Assembly: GCF_008370045.1 (NCBI RefSeq)
Contig: NZ_VOBN01000014.1
Span: 62,001 to 126,000, forward strand
Length of the DNA: 64,000 bases
From: Pseudomonas sp. ANT_J12
GTDB taxonomy: Bacteria > Pseudomonadota > Gammaproteobacteria > Pseudomonadales > Pseudomonadaceae
Reading direction: 5' to 3'
Shown piece after piece: positions 1-8,700 of the stretch. Every line of letters starts with the position of its first letter. The stretch's first letter is position 1. The notes beneath the pieces are model-generated. The model saw only the letters and a program-made list of their open reading frames with translations. It did no database searches and was not told the DNA's origin. Position numbers and translations under genes: made by a program.

Positions 1-943
1 CAATAACGTCAATGGCAGTCCCTGGGTCGTTGACTGCCGGCGACAAGGCGCGAGAGGCGATTTCCGACAGCACCGACAACCCGAACCTGGGATCGTGTTC
101 AAACGTTCGGCGTACGTCAATGGTCAACGTGGCGAGGATTTTTTTGGTGCTGGCGTGCAACTCGTCTACGCGCTCCGCGTTCAAGCTCACCGTTCGGGCG
201 AGCGGCATGCCCAGATGCACAAAAGTTCCCGGAAGGATGTCCAGAAAAACCTGTATCTCGTCTGCTTTTGCAACGGCGCCTAACGCGTGTACGTCGATGT
301 GTTGGACGTACCCGGTTTGGTGGCTTGTGATTGTTTGAGCCAAGGGTGGAATCATCCACTCGGCAGGGTAAGCGGCACCGCCCAAATGAGGCCATTGGAC
401 CCTGTTGTTAATTGCGGCGATTGTCGCCTGTTCGACACGATCAATGGTTTCACCCACCCGTCCGAGCTTGGACAGGTGATCGATCCAGCGCAGAAGTGTG
501 TAAACAATCAGAATCACCACGACTATCGTCACTGCAAATAGCAGAACCCTTCCTTGTGTTCCGTAGGCCCCTGTACTCAGTGCAATGATTCCCACCAGGC
601 TAAACAGAAACGAGCCGATAAAGGTGGCAAGGGCATTTTGCGTGGTGGTGTCTTCCATCACCAGTGTGGTGGCTCGGGGCGTCACGCCACTGCTGGCTGC
701 ACCGTAGGCGGTTACCATCGTGCTTAACGAAAAAGTGGTCACTGCGAGCATGCTTGAGGCGATGATGCCCAGGATCTTGTCGACAGCGTCGGCGCCGATA
801 CGGGCGGGCAATGATTCGGGTATGTAGTCTTTGAAGACAACGGCGAGCAACGCTGTTGCCACGCCTAGCAGCGAAAACAGCGTGGCTCTGAACCATAGCC
901 GTTTGGTCAGTTGTTGTAACAGCCAGCGCCAGCGAGCGATCAT
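1..943 (-). CDS. DUF2254 family membrane protein (partial, runs off the left edge)
   Basis: The reading frame stays open from an ATG at 943 to the window edge, so the C-terminus is missing. The start has an AAGGT-type ribosome site just upstream; an out-of-frame ATG seven bases earlier is not used. Residues about 10-150 hold four hydrophobic stretches in pairs. The segment following TM2 reads TTFSLSTMVTAYGAASSGVT, and the soluble part contains SRALSPAVNDPGTAIDV. Both match the DUF2254 family of predicted inner-membrane proteins, whose biochemical role is unknown. It is transcribed away from the TrkH gene, with a 297-bp region between them that probably holds both promoters. The assignment comes from recognising these motifs and the TM layout. 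The function is not known. Confidence 0.8.
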   Translation of the reverse strand, partial: MIARWRWLLQQLTKRLWFRATLFSLLGVATALLAVVFKDYIPESLPARIGADAVDKILGIIASSMLAVTTFSLSTMVTAYGAASSGVTPRATTLVMEDTTTQNALATFIGSFLFSLVGIIALSTGAYGTQGRVLLFAVTIVVVILIVYTLLRWIDHLSKLGRVGETIDRVEQATIAAINNRVQWPHLGGAAYPAEWMIPPLAQTITSHQTGYVQHIDVHALGAVAKADEIQVFLDILPGTFVHLGMPLARTVSLNAERVDELHASTKKILATLTIDVRRTFEHDPRFGLSVLSEIASRALSPAVNDPGTAIDVI

Positions 944-1240
944 TTTTCATACCTTTTGATAGTGGGGTGATCAGTCAGTGGTTTCAGGTTTCGGTCAGCA
1001 AAGACGGGGGGTGACTTTCCTTGGTTGGGTTCTCATAAGTAAGGATGGTTCATTCAGCAGTCACCCTAGCCGCAATCTTCGAATAAACCCGAGGGAGAAT
1101 AAAGTTTTGAGGTGGACGTACCCCTTAATAGGCGAGAATCAGGTCGACACGTTGCGATCCTGCTGATCGCACTTGGAAGTTGCGGACCCAGGAGGCGTAG
1201 CCTCCGATATCGCGTGGCACAAATTTGTCAGGTTACTTCT

Positions 1241-2695
1241 ATGTCGATCGCAGCAATACGGCTCATTGGCTTCATCTTAGGTATTTTTCTTATTACGTTG
1301 GCCGTCAGTATGGCTATTCCCATGATCACGTTGGTGGTCTATGAGCGCCGCGACGATCTGTCAGCCTTTCTCTGGTCCAGTTTGATTACCTTCATCTGTG
1401 GTCTGTTATTGGTCGCTCGTGGGCGCCCCGATACTGCGCAACTTCGTCCGCGAGATATGTACTTGCTGACCACCGGCAGTTGGGTGGTGGTGTGTACCTT
1501 CGCTGCGTTGCCGATGGTCTTTATCAGCCAAATCAGTTACACCGACGCTTTTTTTGAAACCATGTCCGGTATCACTACTACCGGATCAACGGTACTGAGT
1601 GGTTTGGACACAGCCTCTCCTGGATTGTTGATCTGGCGTTCGATGTTGCACTGGTTGGGAGGTATCGGCTTTATCGGTATGGCCGTGGCGATCCTTCCTC
1701 TATTGCGAGTGGGCGGCATGCGTCTTTTTCAGACAGAGTCTTCAGACTGGTCGGAGAAAGTGACCCCGCGCTCCCATGTGGCAGCCAAGTACATCCTTTT
1801 CCTCTATCTGGGGCTAACGGGCGCCGGAGCACTGGCGCTCTGGATGGCCGGAATGACGCCGTTTGAAGCAGTCAACCACGCCATGTCGTTGATCTCTACC
1901 GGGGGATTCTCAACCTCGGACGCGTCACTTGGGCATTGGACACAGCCAGCTATTCATTGGGTAGCGGTGGTGATCATGATTCTGGGCAGTCTGCCCTTTA
2001 CCTTGTATGTCGCGACATTGCGCGGTCATCGACGTGCGCTACTGAAAGATCATCAGGTGCGCGGATTTATCGGGTTCTTGATCGTTACCTGGCTGGCGGT
2101 GGGGACCTGGCTGTGCTTTCACAGTGATTACGGATGGTGGGATGCGTTTCGTATCGTGGCAGTCAATGTGACCTCGGTCGTCACGACCACCGGTGTTGCG
2201 GTAGGTGATTACACCTTATGGGGCAGCTTCGCCGTCCTGCTCTTTTTCTATCTGACCTTCGTCGGTGGATGTTCAGGCTCCACGGCCGGTGGTCTCAAGA
2301 TTTTTCGTTTTCAGGTGGCTGCCGCGTTACTGGTCAGTAGCTTGAAACAACTGATTCATCCACGGGCAGTGATTCAGAAAAAGTACAACGGCCATCCGAT
2401 TGATGAGGAGATCGTGCGCTCACTTTTGACCTTTTCGTTTTTCTTCACGATCACGATTGCCGCTATTGCCCTGGGCCTGGCTCTGATTGGACTTGACTGG
2501 ACAACAGCATTGAGCGGCGCCGCTACGGCGGTGTGTAACGTAGGGCCAGGGCTTGGCACGATCATTGGGCCAGCAGGTAATTTTTCATCATTACCTGATT
2601 CCGCAAAATGGCTATTGACCGTTGGAATGCTCCTTGGAAGGCTGGAAATTCTGACGGTGCTGGTGCTTGTAACGCCAGTGTTCTGGAGATACTGA
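1241..2695 (+). CDS. trkH: TrkH-family potassium uptake protein
   Basis: This is a 484-aa polytopic protein, the usual length for TrkH/KtrB-type K+ translocating subunits. The four pore-loop repeats are visible, for example SGITTTGSTV (about residue 108), SLISTGGFSTSD (about 218), VTSVVTTTGVAVGD and ATAVCNVGPGLG near the C-terminus. Each carries the glycine that forms the selectivity filter. The open frame extends 129 bases further upstream, but that stretch is hydrophilic and out of character, so the ATG at 1241 was chosen; its ribosome site (AGGTT) is weak. The partner TrkA is not next to it. It ends 11 bases before the convergent glucan synthase stop, leaving no room for a separate terminator. 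K+ uptake beside an osmoregulated-glucan enzyme suggests osmotic adaptation. Confidence 0.92.
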   Translation: MSIAAIRLIGFILGIFLITLAVSMAIPMITLVVYERRDDLSAFLWSSLITFICGLLLVARGRPDTAQLRPRDMYLLTTGSWVVVCTFAALPMVFISQISYTDAFFETMSGITTTGSTVLSGLDTASPGLLIWRSMLHWLGGIGFIGMAVAILPLLRVGGMRLFQTESSDWSEKVTPRSHVAAKYILFLYLGLTGAGALALWMAGMTPFEAVNHAMSLISTGGFSTSDASLGHWTQPAIHWVAVVIMILGSLPFTLYVATLRGHRRALLKDHQVRGFIGFLIVTWLAVGTWLCFHSDYGWWDAFRIVAVNVTSVVTTTGVAVGDYTLWGSFAVLLFFYLTFVGGCSGSTAGGLKIFRFQVAAALLVSSLKQLIHPRAVIQKKYNGHPIDEEIVRSLLTFSFFFTITIAAIALGLALIGLDWTTALSGAATAVCNVGPGLGTIIGPAGNFSSLPDSAKWLLTVGMLLGRLEILTVLVLVTPVFWRY

Positions 2696-2706
2696 GCTTG
2701 GCGTTT

Positions 2707-5700
2707 TTACTCATCGCCCGCTTTCGCATATTCGTGCTCCAGCAGCCCTGGCAAGCGTGCACGACACTGAACGTGAACCCGGTGTTCGATGTGGTCATCG
2801 ATCAGCACCAGCGCACCGTCTTCGATGCGCCGGTCGTCCAGCGTCATTGAGGTGGAGCCGGTAACGCCTTGGGTGACTTCGAAATGGTAGTGGGTCAAGC
2901 CGAATCGGTAAGTCAGGGTAAAACCGGGCCAGTCCTGCGGGATCAAAGGCTCGATCTTGAGCGTGTTTCCGCTGCGTTGCAGACCTAATAGTGACTCCAC
3001 CCCCAGTCGGTACATCCATCCTGCCGAGCCTGTATACCAAGTCCAGCCGCCGCGTCCTGCGTGGGGCTGTTTAGCGTAAACATCGGCGGCCATCACATAG
3101 GGCTCAACTTTGTACGTCTCAATATTGAGAGGGCCGGCGGGGTTGATCAAGTTCAGTAACTCCCAGGCTTTCCGGGCATCGCCCAATTGAGCAAACGCCA
3201 TAGCTGCCCAGATGGCGGCGTGGGTGTACTGTCCGCCGTTCTCTCGGACACCTGGCACATAACCCTTGATATAACCGGGGTCTTGTTCGCCTTTATCGAA
3301 TGGAGGGTCGAGCAGCAGGATGGCGCGAATCTCGGGTTTTACCAGATGCAGATCCAGCGCACGCATTGCCAGGCGCTGATGTTTTGCCGAGCCGACACCA
3401 GACAGGACTGACCAGCTCTGGGCAATGGAGTCTATGCGGCAATCATCGTTGATTGATGAGCCCAGTAGCTGGCCGTCATCAAACCATGCTCGACGATACC
3501 AGGCGCCGTCCCACGCAGCTTTTTCCAGATTGTCACTGAGCTGCCTGGCGTGTTCGTTACAGAGTTGTGCAAAGTCATCATCACCGTAGCGTTGCGCGAC
3601 AGCTGCGAAACGTTTGAGCACGTCGCAAGTAAAGAACCCCAGCCACACACTTTCGCCTTGGCCGAGATAACCGACACGGTTCATCCCGTCATTCCAGTCG
3701 CCGCTACCCATCAACGGCAGCCCGTGCTTGCCACGGCGCAGGCTGTGCTCGATAGCGCGGACACAATGGCGATAAAGTGGCTCGCGCAAATCCGATACAC
3801 CCGGCAAGTCGTAATAGGACTCTTCGCCACTGTTCAATGCGCGGCCTTCCAGAAATCCAGCAGACTCGTCCAGCACAGTCAGATCATCGGTTATCTCCAC
3901 ATAGCGGTTGGTGGCAGCCACCAGCCACAGGAAATCGTCCGAGCAGGCCGTACGCACGCCGCGATTCAGCGGCGGGTGCCACCAGTGCTGGACATCACCT
4001 TCCTGATACTGGTGATTTGCGCACAACAATAAATGGGCGCGTACCGCTGCAGGGTCTGCATGAATCATGGCCATGCTGTCTTGCAACTGATCGCGAAATC
4101 CAATGGCTCCACCCGATTGGTAATAGCCACTTCGGGCCAGGAAACGGCAGGCAATGACCTGATACATCAACCAGCCGTTGAGCATCACATCCAGCCCTGC
4201 TGCCGGCGTCTTCACTTGGATTACCGAAAGCAGCGAGCGCCAGTGCTCTCGAGCTTTCTGTAACTGTATGGCGGCAACCTGGACGCCCCGGTAGCTCTGC
4301 ACCAATTGAGTCGCCGCTTGAGCATTCTTCTCTGCACCCATGCGCAGAACTACTTCTGTGCTTTCCCCTGGATCGAGTGCGACGGCTATTTGAATCGCCG
4401 CACAAGGATCCAGCCCACCGCCGATGCGTCCGGACAGTCTTGCGTGATGCATTGCCGCCGGCGATTGCAGGCTGCCATTGCGGCCGATGAACTCGCTGCG
4501 ATCGCCGGTGATGGTGTGGTCGATTGTGTCAGTGTCAAAGAACGCCACACGCTCACCGAACTCGACTGAATAAGCGTTTCGGGCGAACAACGCACCGCTG
4601 ACAGGATCGGATTGGGTCACCACATGCATCGCTGACTTGCTGCGCAAATCCCCCAACACCCATTCAACATAACCCGTCACGGTGAGTGTTCGTCTGCGTT
4701 CGGACATGTTGCGCATAACCATCCGTGAGAACTTGACCGGGGCATCGAGCGCCACATAAACCCACAATTCCGTCTTGATTCCGTCGCCTTCACGTTCGAA
4801 AACGCTGTATCCAAAACCGTGGCGCGTCTGATAGTGACCGGCGCCGGGGCAGGGCTGGGGTGTGGCTGACCAGAAATGCCCCGTCTCCTCATCGCGCAAA
4901 TAGATGACTTCTCCGCTGGGATCGGTAACAGGGTCGTTGTGCCAGGGGGTGAGTCGGTATTCATGAGCATTTTCCGCCCAAGTGTAGGCGCTGCCGGACT
5001 CGGATATGACGGTGCCAAGTTGTGCGTTCGCGATGACATTGGCCCAAGGGGCCGGTGTGGGCGTGGTGGCTGTCGAGTTGATCACATACTCGCAGCCATC
5101 CTCACTGAAACCGCCATAGGCGTTGTCCAGTAATAACTGACGAGGGATTGGTGCAAGCCGCTTTGCCGCTGCTGTGGGTACGTACTGCCGTGTCGACACG
5201 AATGGAGCGTATGCCGGGGCTACGCGTCGGCGGTTTACCTGTTCGGCAATTGAGCCCAACCCTTCGCTGAGCACCAACCGTGCGACAGAGAGGAACAGCG
5301 TGCGGTCCTCTCTCGACATTTGTTGCGCGCTGCGCACGAAAATTCCGCCGGGGCGATCCACCAGCGAAGCTTCGCTGCCGGAACTGACAAGCCCCATGAT
5401 CGCATCCTGTAATTGCTGGCGGTAACCGCTCTGATCTTCATTCCAGATCAACAGGTCCACCACTAATCCTTTCTGGCGCCAGTACGCATGGGCCTGAATC
5501 ATCTTCTGGACCAGCTCGAAGTTATCCAGGCTTTTTACCCGCAAGAGCACGATAGGCAGATCGCCGGAAATCGACTGCCCCCAAAGCCCCTGCTGGTTGC
5601 GTCGATTACTCATCAATATGGCGCTGTCTGAGCGTAATGCGGCGTTGGCGTAAAGCAACGAAGAGGCCATCTGTTCAAACAACCGGGCGTCTGCGGGTGA

Positions 5701-8700
5701 AGCGTTAAGCTGTCGCAACAGCACTTGGCTGTGGGTCCATGACAGATCGAAGACCCTGTCTGCCAAGTGGCGATCGCGGTATTTATTGATCAGGGAAATG
5801 CAATCGTCTCGGCTATCCGCCACGCCCGTCACAAGATCGATGGTGGCCTGCTGTCCCGCTTGCAGTGTGATACGGCAGCGGATCGCCACGATCGGATCAA
5901 GCACCGCGCCGTGACTTCCCGATAATTGCGCACACCCGGGCGCCATCGCGGCAGGCGCACTCAAGTTGAGCCCTCGACCGATGAAGCGTGCTCGGTCCGT
6001 TTCGTAGGAGATCGTGTCGATATGAACCCCGTGTGCCGCCAGCAAGTGACACATCCACGGTGTGTGTTCAACACTGGATCGAGGACGGCGACTGCAGATG
6101 ATGGCTTGCAGCGGTAACAGCAACTCGGTCTGCACGAACAACTTGCTGAACGCTGGATGCATTGCATCGGTGTCAGCCGGGGCCAGCACCACTTCTGCGT
6201 AGGTGGTGATCTCGAATTTTCTGGCAGAGGCCCCGCGATTAGTGATGTGCAACCGGCGTAGTTCAATGTCGTCTTCTGGCGAAACGACGATTTCCATGTG
6301 TGAGTCGTAATCCATTTCCAGCGCCCGAAATTCTGCCCGGGCATCGCTGAAAATGGCCTCCTGAACCTCTGTGCGGCGCAGAGTGGGTTGAAACGCAGCG
6401 GACCAGAATTCGCCGCTCGCGATATCCCGCAAATAACAGAAAGTACCCCAATTATCTTGAGTGATGTCCTCGTGCCAGCGACTTACAGCCATATCATTTC
6501 GGCTACTGTAGCCGCCGCCTGCACTGCTGAGCATTACGTGATAGTTGCCGTTGGAGAGCAATTGAACGGCGGTACGCTTCCGCCCTGGTTGGGCAAATAA
6601 CCTCAGCTTGGTGTCGTGGCTCTGGCCGTTGTCACCAACGGCTGGTGTTTGGGAGGGTTGCAGATAAGGTTCTGTTGCTTTGGGCACGCGCTCCTGCAGC
6701 AACAGCAGGGCAGATCGCAACGCAGGGTCTGACTCGAAACGACGTTGCATCGGCTGGTTGAGCAGCACGCTGGTCAAGGCGAGCAGGCTCATGCCTTGAT
6801 GGTGAGCCATGAACGACTGCACCAAGGCGAAACGCTGGCCACTCGGTAATCGTGCTTCGGTGTAATCGACGGCTTCGTAAAGTCCGTAACGCCCCATCGC
6901 GCCCTGTTGAGCGAGGCGTTGCAGGTTTTTGCAGGCGGCCTCGGCATTTACCATCAGCGCCAGGGCACTGGCGTAGGGTGCTATCACGATGTCATCGCTC
7001 AAGCCGCGCTTAAGGCCGAGCGCCTGCACGCCAAACGCTCGGTATTGGTAATTGAACTGGGTATCGAGCATGTAGTAGCCCGACTCCGATACCCCCCAAG
7101 GTATGCCAAGGCTTTTGCCTTGTTCGATTTGTATGGTCACGGCGGCACGGCAGGTCTGATCTAGCAGGCTGCCGTCATAGTTGGGCATGACCAGCAGCGG
7201 CATCAGGTATTCGAACATCGACCCGGACCAGGACATCAAGGTTGGTACGCCGGCATAAACCCCCAACAATCGGCCCAAGGTAAACCAGGCCCGCTGGGGT
7301 ATTTGGCCCTGTGCAATCACAACAAAATTGGTCAGGCGCACCTCGGAGGCCAGCAGGTCGTAGTAGCCGGTGTCCAGGCGACGTTCTTCAGTGTTGTAGC
7401 CGATGGAAAACAAATCGCGTTTGCGGTCGTAGAGCAACGCGAAATCCATCTGCGAAAGGCCGCCAGTCAGTTTGATCAGCCGATCCAGGAGGCTGATGGA
7501 CTCGCGGGCGTGGGTACGTACCGCCTCAAGACGAACATGGTGTTCGGTGGACCAGTCGTCACTGTTGAGTTGGGTTAGTTGCCTCAGCGTTTGGCAGAGA
7601 GGTTCGTGGTTGAGGAGAGGGGCAGGCAGTTCATCGCGAGCAAGCGCCGCGATCCAGTCGTCGCATTGAGCAGTGAACGCATGCTGCCAGTAGATGCAAT
7701 CGTCCTCGGCGTTTGCCAGCGGTGCCGCAACGATGGCCCGAGCAGTTTGCAGGTGATCCAGCAATGCATGGGTTTCGAGGGTTTGCGCTGCTCGCTCAAG
7801 GATCGGCTGTAACTGATTACACAGGTCTTTCGTATTCTGCGTTTCACCCAGGGTGTTTAACGTATCACGCAGGCCGTTAACGACGGAAAGGCCGAAGAGG
7901 GGTTTATCCGGCATTTGCACCAAACCCGCTCGCAAAGTGAGTAGCAGGCCTGCCAGGTTGCCGCTGTCAACAGTGGAGATGTATTGAGGCCTGAGTGGCA
8001 GGCGAGTCTGTGTGTCATACCAGTTATAAAAGTGCTGATGGTGACGCTCCAGTGTGTTCATGCTGTCCAGTGAGGCGGCCAGGCGTAGCAACAGGCGTTC
8101 GGTGCTCAAATAACCAAAGTCGTGGGCGGCCAGATGGGCGAGCAGGGCCATGCCCATATTAGTGGGGGAGGTGCGATGGGCAATCGTCGGTTTAGGTTCT
8201 TCTTGGATATTGTCCGGCGGTAACCAGTTGTCCTGCGGGCCTACGAATTCATCGAAAAACGCCCATGTTCGACGGGCCAGCACCCCCAAAAAATGCAACG
8301 CCTCGGGCGAGGGGGCGAACGCCGCGTGCTCCGGCTTGGCACTAAGACGCCAGGCGATCCATGGACCTGCCAGCCAAGCCAGTAGCAGCGGAGCGGCAAT
8401 GGTCAGCCTGACCGGATCAGTCAACAACCCGGCCAGCGCGCTCAGCGCAAGCAGTGGTCCAAACCACATCTCGCGGTAGAGTCCGGATACCCGATTCGAC
8501 GAACTGCGCTCGACCTCGCGGGACGGCTGCCATTGCAACAGCAAGCGCCGGCTGAAAAATATACGCCACAGCGACCGCGTAATGGCACCAGCGCTGTAGT
8601 ACATCTCGAACGGTAGCCAGGCGATGGCGGCGCAGACTTGCGCGAGGTCTTGTGCCAGCCCATTAAGAAGGGCTTTGAGGTACTCCCGATAAGGCACGTT

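Noticed and set aside
4677..5039. Several 60-120 aa ORFs opposite the glucan synthase gene (3-11 kb)
   Set aside because: They are shadow frames of a long, well-supported coding sequence.
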